DNA from: Mycobacterium intermedium
GTDB taxonomy: Bacteria > Actinomycetota > Actinomycetes > Mycobacteriales > Mycobacteriaceae
Assembly: GCF_002086275.1 (NCBI RefSeq)
Contig: NZ_MVHT01000033.1
Location: forward strand, 1-64,000
Length of the DNA stretch: 64,000 bases
Direction of reading: 5' to 3'
The position numbers and the translations under genes were made by a program. The notes under the pieces were generated by a model that saw only the letters and a list, made by a program, of their open reading frames with translations, was not told the origin of the DNA and searched no databases. Shown piece by piece: positions 17,090-26,211 of the stretch (its first letter is position 1; each line of letters begins with the position of its first letter).

Positions 17090-18631
17090 TCAGTGCCGGG
17101 CCTTGCGCACCGCCTTGTCCAGGGCGCGCAGGGCGCTGTCGAGGTGTGCCCGGCACCGCTCGGCCAGGTCGGCTTCCTGTTGATACAGCAGGCCGTAGGT
17201 GAAGGTGTCCTCGCCCGCGGCGTGGGCGGCGTCGGTCTGCTGCAGCAGATGCTCCTGGCTTACCACGCTGTCTTGGTGGTCACCGAGCAATGTCTGGATC
17301 GCCTTGGCTTGCTGAGCCACTCCGTCGACCCCCATGGCCGCCGCGGTGTAGCGCAATTGCTTGGCGCGCTTGCGGATTCGATGCAAGGCCTCATTGGGCG
17401 GGTGTCCGCCGTCACCGTCGCCAGCTACCGCCGCGGCCTTCGCGGCCTTGCGCACCCGCCGATACGCGCGCTCGATGTTGATCGGCTCGGCGTTCTGGCC
17501 GAAGGTAGCGATCGGGCGCTTGGTCACCAGCTCTTCGAGAGCGTCGAGGAGACGGAAGTACCTCTTCGAACGCATCGCAATCAGCGACCGCCGCAACCCC
17601 GCCTGGTAACGGCGCTTGGCGCCCTCGACCAAACGTTCGCGAACCGGTCCACGCACCAGCGCTCGGTCCAACTGATCCAATTGCCGCTGGTAGCGCTCGG
17701 CCAGTACCTCGGCGTCGCGAGCCACACCGAGCACCGCGGCGAGCTCGCGCAGCTCGTCGAGCACCCACGCCCCGTCGGCCAAGCCGAACGAATCCTGTGA
17801 TTCGCGCAGCAGACTACGGATCTTTCGGGTGGTCACCCGCATCTGGTGCACGGAGTCTTCGACGTCCTCGCGCACGGCGCGGTCCCACACCAGCAGCTCC
17901 TCGACGTGCTGGGCGACGGCGCGATGCACCGGGTCCGCGGGCGGCGTTCGATGGGGGATCGGCGCGGAGGAGTCCAACACCCGGGCCAGCTTCGAGCCGT
18001 GTCCGGCGGGAGCGGCGCCGGCATCGAGGAGCCGGTTGCTCAGCCGGTTGAGCAGATCGTGGGCGGCCGCCCCGTTGGTCGACGCCGCCTGTTCGGAGAG
18101 CTCCAGTTCCCACTCATGCCACTGCTGTTCGGAGGATTCACCTTCGCCCCCGTCTGCGCTGCCACCCGACCAAGCGGTGACGTGGTCATTGCAGAACTCC
18201 GCCAACGCAGCGCCGTCGGCGCCGTACAGCGTTTGCGTTTCGCGCCGGGTCGAGATCCGGGCAACCGGGCAGACCGGGCGGTCGCGAACGATCGCGAGCA
18301 CCACGTCCAGCAACTCCGGCGGCACGGCGTTTTCGTCTGCGCCGTCGGTGATCGGCGCGTGGATCTCGGTGCGCGAGTCGGGCCCCGACGGCAGTTTCAG
18401 ATGCCATCCGGCGTCGGGACCGCCGGTACGCCGTCGCAGCGTGATCCGGTGGCGCGCCAAGTCCTGGCCTGGTGTGTCGAAGTACACCGCGTCCAGTGTC
18501 TGGGGGGGCGAGTTTTCGACGCGAGTCACCGCCGCGATGCCCTCGAACGACGGCGTCACCGTCGATTCACCGACGTCGAATTTGCGCTCGACTTCCTGAT
18601 GGCGCCCCGTCTTGGACGCTTTACCGGGCAT
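17090..18631 (-). CDS. CYTH and CHAD domain protein
   Basis: 513-aa protein equivalent to Rv2226. The N-terminal CYTH (triphosphate tunnel) domain spans about 10-205, with the ExExK signature in HQEVERKF and later basic and acidic barrel residues (RITLRRRTGG, EWELELSEQ). The C-terminal CHAD domain (about 225-510) is helical and His/Arg-rich (HRAVAQHVEELL, HQMRVTTRKIRSLLR, LHRIRKRAKQLRY). CHAD binds polyphosphate, and CYTH enzymes hydrolyse triphosphate or polyphosphate, so an inorganic triphosphate/polyphosphate role is likely. ATG 18631 has GGAGGGG upstream. Encoded alone, in the same direction as panB. Confidence 0.92.
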   Translation of the reverse strand: MPGKASKTGRHQEVERKFDVGESTVTPSFEGIAAVTRVENSPPQTLDAVYFDTPGQDLARHRITLRRRTGGPDAGWHLKLPSGPDSRTEIHAPITDGADENAVPPELLDVVLAIVRDRPVCPVARISTRRETQTLYGADGAALAEFCNDHVTAWSGGSADGGEGESSEQQWHEWELELSEQAASTNGAAAHDLLNRLSNRLLDAGAAPAGHGSKLARVLDSSAPIPHRTPPADPVHRAVAQHVEELLVWDRAVREDVEDSVHQMRVTTRKIRSLLRESQDSFGLADGAWVLDELRELAAVLGVARDAEVLAERYQRQLDQLDRALVRGPVRERLVEGAKRRYQAGLRRSLIAMRSKRYFRLLDALEELVTKRPIATFGQNAEPINIERAYRRVRKAAKAAAVAGDGDGGHPPNEALHRIRKRAKQLRYTAAAMGVDGVAQQAKAIQTLLGDHQDSVVSQEHLLQQTDAAHAAGEDTFTYGLLYQQEADLAERCRAHLDSALRALDKAVRKARH

Positions 18632-18750
18632 GTCCCCTCCGTGAGAGCGCTTGGTTTGCGCTCAAGGGTTCCTCCAGGAGTCTGCTTGAGCCCTCATAGA
18701 GTGCCATACCGGCGTCACGCCGTCGCGGCGACGTCAGGCGTAACCGATGG

Positions 18751-19596
18751 TCAGAAGCAGTGCTCTTCGGCGGGGAAGGTCCCGCCGGCTACCTCTTGTG
18801 CGTACTGGACGGCCGCCCGACGCAACTCGCCCCCGATGTCGGCGTAGCGCTTGACGAAGCGGGCGGCTTTGCCGCTGCTCAAGCCAGCCATGTCCTGCCA
18901 CACCAGCACCTGGCCGTCACAGTTGGGACCGGCCCCGATGCCGACGGTCGGGATGGTGAGTTTGCCGGTGATCTGGGTGGCCAGTTCGGCCGGCACCATC
19001 TCCATCACCACGGCGAATGCCCCGGCTTCGGCAACGGCGATGGCGTCGGCGATTGTCTGTTCGGCGGCGTCGCCACGACCCTGGACCCGGAACCCGCCCA
19101 GGGTGTTCACGCTCTGCGGGGTGAAACCGATGTGCGCCATCACGGGAATGCCGGCTGCGGTCAAACAGGCGATCTGCTCGGCCACTCGCTCGCCGCCCTC
19201 GAGCTTGACCGCGTGCGCGCCGCCCTCCTTCATGAACCGGGTGGCCGCGGACAGCGCCGCGGCGGGGCCGGCCTCGTAGCTGCCGAACGGCAGGTCGGCG
19301 ACCACGAGCGCATGCGGTGCGCCCCGCACCACGCCGCGTACCAGGGGAATCAGTTCGTCGACCGAAATCGGCACGGTGGTGTCGTAGCCGTAGACGACGT
19401 TGGCGGCCGAGTCGCCGACCAGCAGTACCGGAATTTCGGCGTCGTCGAAAACCTTGGCGGTGGAATAGTCGTAGGCCGTCAGCATGGCCCACTTGTGGCC
19501 TTCGGCCTTCCATTTCTGCAGGTGATGGGTGCGGACTTTGGTTCGCGGGCCGGAAGCTGCAGCCGCGCTGGACCCATAAAGGCGTTGCTCAGACAT
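18751..19596 (-). CDS. panB: 3-methyl-2-oxobutanoate hydroxymethyltransferase PanB
   Basis: 281-aa TIM-barrel enzyme that transfers a hydroxymethyl group from methylenetetrahydrofolate to alpha-ketoisovalerate, the first committed pantothenate step. Conserved pieces are [37 protein letters not shown] (Asp for Mg2+), [13 protein letters not shown] and [11 protein letters not shown] (substrate Lys and Glu), and MEMVPAELA with the catalytic Glu. Length is normal and it matches Rv2225. The first about 18 residues, Ala/Ser-rich, may be disordered. Confidence 0.96.
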   Translation of the reverse strand: MSEQRLYGSSAAAASGPRTKVRTHHLQKWKAEGHKWAMLTAYDYSTAKVFDDAEIPVLLVGDSAANVVYGYDTTVPISVDELIPLVRGVVRGAPHALVVADLPFGSYEAGPAAALSAATRFMKEGGAHAVKLEGGERVAEQIACLTAAGIPVMAHIGFTPQSVNTLGGFRVQGRGDAAEQTIADAIAVAEAGAFAVVMEMVPAELATQITGKLTIPTVGIGAGPNCDGQVLVWQDMAGLSSGKAARFVKRYADIGGELRRAAVQYAQEVAGGTFPAEEHCF

Positions 19597-19713
19597 CGTT
19601 GTCCCTAGTGCTGGTCGGTTCGATCCTCGTGGCCTAAGTAGGTCCCCGGGTTCGTCGGACCTTCCAAGTCTGCCATCTCACCCGGGTAAATGCACCGTGG
19701 GGTCCGCCACGCC

Positions 19714-19719
19714 TAGCAT
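19714..19719 (+). promoter_or_regulatory. -10 box, leaderless start of DGAT gene
   Basis: TAGCAT at 19714-19719 lies 8 nt before ATG 19728, so transcription should begin at or next to the start codon. Confidence 0.55.
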
Positions 19720-19727
19720 CGTCTGTC

Positions 19728-21119
19728 ATGCAGCGGCTCAGTGGACTCGACGCGAGTTTCCTCTATTTGGAAACCTCATCTCAGCCGATGCATGTTTGCT
19801 CGGCAATCGAACTGGACACGTCGACCATGCCGGGCGGCTACTCCTTCGACAAACTGCGCGAAGCGATGGCGGAGCGCATCAAGGCGATGCCGGAATTCCG
19901 CGAGAAGCTGGCCGACAATCCGTTGAACCTCGACCACCCGGTGTGGGTGGACGACGAGAACTTCCACATCGACCGGCACCTGCACCGCATCGGCCTACCC
20001 GCACCCGGTGGGCGCGCAGAGATGGCGGAGGTGTGCGGCCACATCGCGTCGTTGCCGCTGGATCGCCGGCGGCCACTGTGGGAAATGTGGGTCATCGAGG
20101 GCGTCGCCGGAACCGACTGTCACCACGCAGGCCGGGTGGGGGTGTTCACCAAGGTGCACCACGCCTGCGTTGACGGGGTGACCGGCGCCAACCTGTTGTC
20201 GCAGCTGTGCACCACCGAGGCGGACGCGCCCCCGCCGGAGCCGGTCGACGGTGTCGGTGGCGGCAGTGGCTGGCAGATCGCCGCGGGCGGCTTGTTCCGG
20301 TTCGCCTCCCGCCCGCTACAGCTGGCCAACGTGGTGCCCGGCACTGTGGCCGGCGTGGTCTCGACCGCGCTGCGGGCCTTGGAGGGCCAGACCATGGCGC
20401 GGCCGTTCAAGGCGCCCCGGACCGTGTTCAACGCGAGCATCAGCGGCCGGCGCAACATCGCCTACGCCCAGTTGGACCTCGAAGACGTCAAGACGGTGAG
20501 GGGCCGCTTTGGCGTGAAAGTCAACGACGTCGTGATGGCGTTGGTGTCCGGGGTCCTGCGGCAGTACTTGGCCGAGCGGGATGCGCTGCCCGACTCGTCC
20601 TTGGTGGCCTCGGTGCCGGTGTCTGTGCACGGCAAATCCGATCGGCAGGGACGCAACCAGGTTTCGGCGATGTTTTCCGACCTGCATTCCCACATCGCCG
20701 ACCCGGCGGACCGCCTGCGCGCCATCGCCGACGCGAATTCCATTGCAAAACAACATAGTTCGGCCATCGGTGCCACATTGCTGCAGGATTGGACGCAATT
20801 CGCCGCGCCGGCCGTGTTCGGTGTGGCGATGCGGGTGTACGCCAAGACGTCGTTGACCGAGAGTTTTCCGGTGCACAACCTGGTGGTCTCCAACGTGCCG
20901 GGACCGCAGGTTCCCCTGTACATGCTCGGTTGTGAGGTCAAGGCGATGTATCCGCTGGGGCCGATCTTCCACGGCTCGGGTCTCAACATCACCGTGATGT
21001 CGCTCAACGGCAAGCTCAACATCGGCCTCATCTCCTGCCCGGAACTGCTTCCGGACCTGTGGGAGATGGCCGACGAGTTCGCCGTCGCGATGGAAGAACT
21101 GCTCGCCACCCGCCCCTAG
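19728..21119 (+). CDS. Wax ester synthase/acyl-CoA:diacylglycerol acyltransferase (WS/DGAT)
   Basis: 463-aa member of the actinobacterial Tgs family, which acylates diacylglycerol or fatty alcohol to make storage triacylglycerol or wax ester. The catalytic HHxxxDG motif is intact at 144-150 (KVHHACVDGVTG). The N-terminal signature RLSGLDASFLYLET and the C-terminal VSNVPGPQVPLYMLGC and NITVMSLNGKLNIGL blocks are characteristic. Mycobacteria have many paralogues, so individual substrate preference cannot be given. I recall no homologue between panB and caeA in M. tuberculosis; it looks like a lineage-specific gain or a loss there. Encoded alone and divergent from panB. Confidence 0.92.
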   Translation: MQRLSGLDASFLYLETSSQPMHVCSAIELDTSTMPGGYSFDKLREAMAERIKAMPEFREKLADNPLNLDHPVWVDDENFHIDRHLHRIGLPAPGGRAEMAEVCGHIASLPLDRRRPLWEMWVIEGVAGTDCHHAGRVGVFTKVHHACVDGVTGANLLSQLCTTEADAPPPEPVDGVGGGSGWQIAAGGLFRFASRPLQLANVVPGTVAGVVSTALRALEGQTMARPFKAPRTVFNASISGRRNIAYAQLDLEDVKTVRGRFGVKVNDVVMALVSGVLRQYLAERDALPDSSLVASVPVSVHGKSDRQGRNQVSAMFSDLHSHIADPADRLRAIADANSIAKQHSSAIGATLLQDWTQFAAPAVFGVAMRVYAKTSLTESFPVHNLVVSNVPGPQVPLYMLGCEVKAMYPLGPIFHGSGLNITVMSLNGKLNIGLISCPELLPDLWEMADEFAVAMEELLATRP

Positions 21120-21167
21120 CAGGCCGCTAACCAGGCAGCAAAGAAATTTCTGGCAGCATAGGGTGCC

Positions 21168-22727
21168 ATGTGTCTGTCTCGCCGCGACCGAGTCGCACGC
21201 ACGCTGCTGATCTGGGCCGCGCTGGCTGCCGCCGTGACGGTCCTCGCTGGCTGCGTCCGAGTGGTTGCCGGCCATGGAAGCCGGGCCGAACCACTGTTGG
21301 GTGAGCCGGTGGAGTGGACCCTCTGCCGATCCGCCAAGCCCAACGTCAAGATTCCCGGCAATGCGCTGTGCGGGCGGTTGGCCGTCCCCGTCGACTACAA
21401 CCATCCCGACGGCGACGTGGCCACGCTGGCGCTGATCCGCTTCCCCGCGACCGGAGAAAAGATCGGGTCACTGGTCATCAACCCCGGTGGCCCCGGTGAA
21501 TCCGGCATCGAGGCCGCATTGGGCATCTTCCAGTCGCTGCCCAAGCAGATCCACGAACGCTTCGATCTGGTGGGGTTCGACCCGCGGGGCGTGGCGGCAT
21601 CCCGCCCCGCGATCTGGTGCAACTCCGATGCCGACAATGACCGGCAGCGAACCGAGCCGCAGGTGGACTACAGCCCTGCAGGCGTGGCCCGGATGGAGAA
21701 GGAGACCAAGGAGTTCATCCAGCGCTGCGTCGACAAGATGGGCAAGAACTTCCTGGCCAACGTGGGGACGGTCAACGTCGCCAAAGACCTGGACACCATT
21801 CGCGCCGCATTGGGCGACGAGAAGCTCACCTATCTCGGCTACTCGTACGGCACCCGGATCGGCTCCGCCTACGCCGAAGCCTTTCCCCAGCGGGTGCGCG
21901 CGATGATCCTCGACGGCGCAGTGGACCCCAATGCCGACCCCATCGAGGCGGACCTTCGCCAGGCCAAGGGATTTCAGGACGCATTCGACGACTACGCCGC
22001 GGACTGCGCCGACAAGGATGTCAAGTGCCCGCTCGGAACCGACCCCGGCAAAGCCGTCGAGGTCTACCACAGTCTTATCGACCCGCTGGTGGATCCCAAC
22101 GACCCGTGGAAGAGCAGACCCGCCAAGACCAACGACCCGCGGGGGCTGAGCTACAGCGACGCGATCGTGGGCACCATCATGGCGCTCTACTCCCCAAATC
22201 TGTGGCACTACCTGACCGAGGGCCTCACGGAGCTGGCCGACGGCCGTGGCGACACGATGCTTGCGCTGGCCGACATGTACATGCGTCGTGATTCGAAGGG
22301 CCACTACAACAACTCCACCGACGCGCGGGTGGCGATCAATTGTGTCGACCAGCCGCCAGTTACCGATCGCGCCCGGGTCGTGGAGGAAGACCGCCGCTCG
22401 CGTGAGCTGGCGCCGTTCCTGAGTTACGGCAGCTTCACCGGCCATGCGCCGCTGGGCACCTGCGCGTTCTGGCCGGTGCCGCCGACCAGCACGCCGCACG
22501 CCGTCTCGGCGCCGGGACTGCCACCGACCGTCGTCGTGTCCACCACCCACGATCCGGCAACGCCGTACCAGGCGGGGGTGGACTTGGCGAACCAGCTGCA
22601 CGGCTCGTTGTTGACCTACAACGGAACTCAGCACACGGTGGTGTTCCAGGGCGAACCCTGCATCGACGACTACGCCGTCGCCTATTTCATCGACGGCAAG
22701 ACACCTCCGCCCGGCGCGAAGTGTTAG
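21168..22727 (+). CDS. caeA: Exported serine protease/hydrolase CaeA (Hip1) homologue, lipoprotein
   Basis: 519-aa alpha/beta-hydrolase of the tripeptidyl-aminopeptidase/Hip1 family. The N-terminus is a lipoprotein signal ending in a lipobox (VLAGC, Cys29). The nucleophile is Ser226 in GYSYG, the oxyanion block VINPGGPGESG, and the C-terminal acid and His lie in STTHDPATPY and NGTQHTVVF. M. tuberculosis Hip1 (Rv2224c) cleaves GroEL2 and modulates innate responses; this is its positional equivalent. A close paralogue follows 113 bp later. TAGGGT ends only 3 nt before the ATG, too close for a simple leaderless promoter. Confidence 0.93.
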   Translation: MCLSRRDRVARTLLIWAALAAAVTVLAGCVRVVAGHGSRAEPLLGEPVEWTLCRSAKPNVKIPGNALCGRLAVPVDYNHPDGDVATLALIRFPATGEKIGSLVINPGGPGESGIEAALGIFQSLPKQIHERFDLVGFDPRGVAASRPAIWCNSDADNDRQRTEPQVDYSPAGVARMEKETKEFIQRCVDKMGKNFLANVGTVNVAKDLDTIRAALGDEKLTYLGYSYGTRIGSAYAEAFPQRVRAMILDGAVDPNADPIEADLRQAKGFQDAFDDYAADCADKDVKCPLGTDPGKAVEVYHSLIDPLVDPNDPWKSRPAKTNDPRGLSYSDAIVGTIMALYSPNLWHYLTEGLTELADGRGDTMLALADMYMRRDSKGHYNNSTDARVAINCVDQPPVTDRARVVEEDRRSRELAPFLSYGSFTGHAPLGTCAFWPVPPTSTPHAVSAPGLPPTVVVSTTHDPATPYQAGVDLANQLHGSLLTYNGTQHTVVFQGEPCIDDYAVAYFIDGKTPPPGAKC

Positions 22728-22840
22728 CGGCCTGAAACAGCCCCGAAGCCTGGCGACACGCTCATGCGAGAGCGGGATGAAACCAAGGCGTGATCGTTTC
22801 GCGCTGTCACGGGTATTCGAGGCTGACAAGATCAACGGCC

Positions 22841-24385
22841 ATGCCTCGCGTCAGACACTCGAGTTCGGCGCTGTTCTCATTGGTGCTGGTGCTCGGCGGC
22901 CCTGGACTGCCGCTCGCCGGTGCCACTCCAGAACCCGATCCGGGTCACACTCAGAGCCCGTCGGCGCCGGTCGTGGCGCCCGTGCAGAACTGGGGCCCGT
23001 GCCGCGAATTCGTCGAAGACACCACCGACATCCCGACGGCACAGTGCATGACTGTCACGGTGCCGGTCGATTACGACAAACCCACTGGGGCACAAGCCAA
23101 GTTGGCCGTCATCCGGGTACCGGCGACCGGCCAGCGGATCGGATCGCTGCTCATCAACCCGGGCGGGCCCGGCGCCTCTGCGGTCAACATGGTCGCCGGC
23201 ATGGCACCCGTATTGAAGAACAGCGAACTGACCCGCCACTTCGATTTGGTGGGCTTCGACCCCAGGGGCGTAGGGCATTCCACCCCGGCCCTGCGCTGCC
23301 GCACCGACGCCGAGTTCGACGCATTCCGGCGCGACCCGATGGTGGACTACAGCCCGGCGGGCGTGGCCCATATCGAGCAGGTTTACCGCGAATTGGCCCA
23401 GCACTGCCTCGATCGGATGGGCCAGCAGTTCCTGGCGAACGTCGGGACCGCGTCGGCCGCCCGCGATATGGACATGGTCCGTCAGGCGCTCGGCGATCAG
23501 CAGCTCAACTACCTCGGATACAGCTACGGCACCGAGTTGGGCACCGCCTACCTCGAGCGGTTCGGCTCCCACGTGCGCGCGATGGTGCTCGACGGCGCGA
23601 TCGACCCGACGATCAGCCCGATCGAGGAGACCATCAACCAGATGGCGGGATTCCAGACCGCGTTCAACGACTACGCGCTGGATTGCGCCAAGAATCCCGG
23701 GTGCCCGCTGGGCACCGACCCGACGCAGTTCGTCAACCGCTACCACGCCCTGGTGGACCCGCTGGTGCAAAAGCCGGGTAAGACGGCCGATCCGCGCGGC
23801 CTCAGCTACGCCGACGCGACCACCGGCACCATCAACGCGCTCTACACCCCGCAACACTGGAAGTACCTGACCAGCGGACTGCTCGGCTTGGCGCGACAGA
23901 CCGACGCGGGTGACCTGCTGCTGCTCGCCGACGACTATCAAGACCGGGACCGCAACGGGCACTACGGCAACGACCAGGATGCGTTCAACGCGATCCGGTG
24001 TGTGGACGCGCCGACTCCGACGGACCCGGCGGCCTGGGTCGAGGCCGATCGACGGATCCGCCAAGTCGCGCCGTTCCTGAACTACGGGCAATTCACCGGC
24101 TACGCCCCGCGCGACCTGTGTGCGATGTGGCCGGTGCCGGCCACCTCGGCCCCGCACCCGGCGCCGCCCGCGCCGCCGGGCAAGGCGGTGGTCATCTCCA
24201 CCACCCATGACCCGGCCACTCCCTATCAGGCCGGGGTCGACCTGGCCCGCCAGTTGGGTGCTCCGCTCATCACCGTCGACGGGACCCAGCACACGGCGGC
24301 GTTGTCCGGCAACCCATGTGTGGACACCGCGGTGCTGCGCTACTTCATCGAGCTCACGCTGCCGCCGGCGAACTTGCGCTGCTAG
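22841..24385 (+). CDS. Exported alpha/beta-hydrolase, CaeA paralogue
   Basis: 514-aa paralogue of the preceding protein, equivalent to Rv2223c. It shares LLINPGGPGASA, Ser nucleophile GYSYG, the Asp block STTHDPATPYQAG and the His block DGTQHTAAL. Unlike CaeA it has a plain signal peptide (residues about 1-27, ending near LAGATPEP) and no lipobox Cys, so it is probably secreted or periplasmic. ATG 22841 is chosen because the 17 codons upstream (from GTG 22790) would put a polar segment before the signal peptide. Adjacent duplicate genes suggest tandem duplication with diverged location. Confidence 0.9.
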   Translation: MPRVRHSSSALFSLVLVLGGPGLPLAGATPEPDPGHTQSPSAPVVAPVQNWGPCREFVEDTTDIPTAQCMTVTVPVDYDKPTGAQAKLAVIRVPATGQRIGSLLINPGGPGASAVNMVAGMAPVLKNSELTRHFDLVGFDPRGVGHSTPALRCRTDAEFDAFRRDPMVDYSPAGVAHIEQVYRELAQHCLDRMGQQFLANVGTASAARDMDMVRQALGDQQLNYLGYSYGTELGTAYLERFGSHVRAMVLDGAIDPTISPIEETINQMAGFQTAFNDYALDCAKNPGCPLGTDPTQFVNRYHALVDPLVQKPGKTADPRGLSYADATTGTINALYTPQHWKYLTSGLLGLARQTDAGDLLLLADDYQDRDRNGHYGNDQDAFNAIRCVDAPTPTDPAAWVEADRRIRQVAPFLNYGQFTGYAPRDLCAMWPVPATSAPHPAPPAPPGKAVVISTTHDPATPYQAGVDLARQLGAPLITVDGTQHTAALSGNPCVDTAVLRYFIELTLPPANLRC

Positions 24386-24770
24386 ACCACCGAATTCGGC
24401 TGGGCCGCAAGAAAATGAATCCGGCAGGACTGCTTTTCGGACCACTTTCGGCCGTCGCGCGGCGACCGGCGTAAGTGCGGGAGACAGTCCGGGAGAAGTC
24501 GCGCGCGGGAACCGCGTTGGTAGCTTTCGGCTCGGCCGCGCTCGTCGGTAGCGCTCGCCTGGGGCGTCTACCGGTTGACCCGAAATCGACGCGGCCGAAA
24601 GTGATGGAATGCCATTGTAGATACGTAGATGACTCAATTAAAATTTCGGCGCCGCAAATTTTGTGGCTTTGTCGGACTCGCGATGCGGGTAGAGCAGCTT
24701 CCGGTGCGCATTTTTTGTCATGCGCAACGTGCGTGGTCTGGCATCGGTAACATGGAATTAACACAGCATG
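24386..24770. other. Long AT-rich upstream region of glnA2
   Basis: The 385-bp gap is mostly without gene signal. From about 24600 to 24770 it is markedly AT-rich for this genome (for example CAATTAAAATTTCGG and GCAAATTTTGTGG), a likely site for Lsr2-type binding or regulation. A GlnR-like box lies at 24747-24762. A 91-aa frame (24475-24750) has no recognisable family. Confidence 0.45.
24747..24762 (+). promoter_or_regulatory. GlnR-like box upstream of glnA2
   Basis: GTAAC, six bases, TTAAC fits the actinobacterial GlnR pattern GTnAC-n6-GnAAC with one mismatch. It ends 10 bp before the -10 box at 24773. Confidence 0.4.
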
Positions 24771-24772
24771 CC

Positions 24773-24778
24773 TAGTGT
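24773..24778 (+). promoter_or_regulatory. -10 box of glnA2, leaderless
   Basis: TAGTGT at 24773-24778 lies exactly 7 nt before ATG 24786. This selects that ATG over the one at 24768 and predicts a leaderless transcript. Confidence 0.6.
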
Positions 24779-24785
24779 GCGAGGC

Positions 24786-26126
24786 ATGGACCGCCAGAAG
24801 GAATTTGTGCTGCGCACGCTGGAAGAGCGCGACATCCGATTTGTCCGTCTCTGGTTCACAGACGTGCTTGGTTTTCTCAAGTCGGTCGCTATTGCACCCG
24901 CCGAGCTGGAAGGTGCGTTCGAGGAAGGCATCGGCTTCGACGGGTCGTCCATCGAGGGTTTCGCACGGGTCTCCGAATCCGACTGCGTCGCCCATCCCGA
25001 TCCGTCGACCTTCCAGGTGCTGCCCTGGACCACCAGCGCCGGTCACCACCACTCCGCCCGGATTTTCTGCGACATCACCATGCCAGACGGCTCACCGTCC
25101 TGGGCGGACCCCCGGCACGTGCTGCGCCGGCAGCTGACCAAGGCCAACGAACTCGGCTTTTCCTGCTACGTGCACCCCGAGATCGAGTTCTTCCTGCTCA
25201 AGCCGGGGCCTGAGGACGGTTCGGAACCGATCCCGGTCGACAATGCCGGCTACTTCGACCAGGCGGTCCACGAATCCGCGTCGAAGTTCCGCCGGCGGGC
25301 CATCGAAGCCCTTGAGTTCATGGGGATTTCGGTGGAATTCAGCCACCACGAGGGTGCGCCCGGTCAGCAGGAAATCGACCTGCGCTTCGCCGACGCGCTG
25401 TCGATGGCCGACAACGTGATGACCTTCCGTTACGTCATCAAGGAAGTCGCATTGGAGAACGGCGCGCGGGCGTCGTTCATGCCCAAGCCGTTCGGGCAGC
25501 ATCCCGGCTCGGCGATGCACACCCACATGAGCCTGTTCGAAGGCGAGGTCAACGCGTTCCACAGCGACGACGACCCGCTGCAGCTGTCGGATGTCGGCAA
25601 GTCGTTCATCGCCGGAATCCTCGAGCACGCGTCGGAGATCAGCGCCGTCACCAATCAGTGGGTCAACTCCTACAAGCGGCTCGTGCATGGGGGCGAGGCG
25701 CCCACTGCCGCCTCCTGGGGTGCGGCCAACCGATCCGCTTTGGTGCGAGTGCCCATGTACACGCCGCACAAGACCTCGTCGCGACGGATCGAGGTGCGCA
25801 GCCCCGACTCGGCCTGCAATCCGTACCTGGCGTTCGCGGTGCTGTTGGCAGCCGGGCTGCGCGGCGTCGAGAAGGGCTACGTGTTGGCGCCCGAGGCCGA
25901 GGACAACGTGTGGGATCTGACCCCCGAGGAACGACGCGCGATGGGCTACCGCGAGCTGCCGTCCAGCCTGGACGCGGCGTTGCGGGCGATGGAGGCCTCG
26001 GAGCTGGTCGCGGAAGCGTTGGGGGAGCACGTGTTTGATTTCTTCCTGCGTAATAAGCGCCGAGAGTGGGCGAACTACCGCAGTCACGTCACTCCGTTCG
26101 AGCTGAAGACCTACCTGTCGCTTTAA
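24786..26126 (+). CDS. glnA2: Glutamine synthetase GlnA2
   Basis: 446-aa type I glutamine synthetase, same length as M. tuberculosis GlnA2 (Rv2222c). It shows the beta-grasp start [12 protein letters not shown], the Mg site [13 protein letters not shown] and glutamate regions ([23 protein letters not shown]) and the Arg-rich [18 protein letters not shown]. At the place where GlnA1 has the adenylylation Tyr (LYELPPEE) this protein reads VWDLTPEER, so it should not be controlled by GlnE. Its role in M. tuberculosis is minor. ATG 24786 is set by the -10 spacing. A perfect hairpin separates it from glnE. Confidence 0.95.
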   Translation: MDRQKEFVLRTLEERDIRFVRLWFTDVLGFLKSVAIAPAELEGAFEEGIGFDGSSIEGFARVSESDCVAHPDPSTFQVLPWTTSAGHHHSARIFCDITMPDGSPSWADPRHVLRRQLTKANELGFSCYVHPEIEFFLLKPGPEDGSEPIPVDNAGYFDQAVHESASKFRRRAIEALEFMGISVEFSHHEGAPGQQEIDLRFADALSMADNVMTFRYVIKEVALENGARASFMPKPFGQHPGSAMHTHMSLFEGEVNAFHSDDDPLQLSDVGKSFIAGILEHASEISAVTNQWVNSYKRLVHGGEAPTAASWGAANRSALVRVPMYTPHKTSSRRIEVRSPDSACNPYLAFAVLLAAGLRGVEKGYVLAPEAEDNVWDLTPEERRAMGYRELPSSLDAALRAMEASELVAEALGEHVFDFFLRNKRREWANYRSHVTPFELKTYLSL

Positions 26127-26148
26127 CGGCGGGCCAGCCGCTCGATCC

Positions 26149-26177
26149 GACCTGCCCATCAACAGGATGGGCAGGTC
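26149..26177. terminator. Perfect 12-bp hairpin between glnA2 and glnE
   Basis: GACCTGCCCATC (26149-26160), a 5-nt loop AACAG, then GATGGGCAGGTC (26166-26177). No T-run. Position 22 bp after the glnA2 stop and just before the glnE promoter fits a terminator or attenuator. Confidence 0.65.
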
Positions 26178-26198
26178 AGGCGCCGCGCCGTCGTGCGC

Positions 26199-26204
26199 TA
26201 CCGT
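26199..26204 (+). promoter_or_regulatory. -10 box of glnE, leaderless
   Basis: TACCGT at 26199-26204 lies 7 nt before GTG 26212, predicting an own, leaderless promoter for glnE despite its closeness to glnA2. Confidence 0.55.
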
Positions 26205-26211
26205 CAAGGTC

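Noticed and set aside
24475-24750. 91-aa ORF upstream of glnA2
   Set aside because: No family, no ribosome site, and it runs through the AT-rich regulatory stretch and the GlnR-like box.
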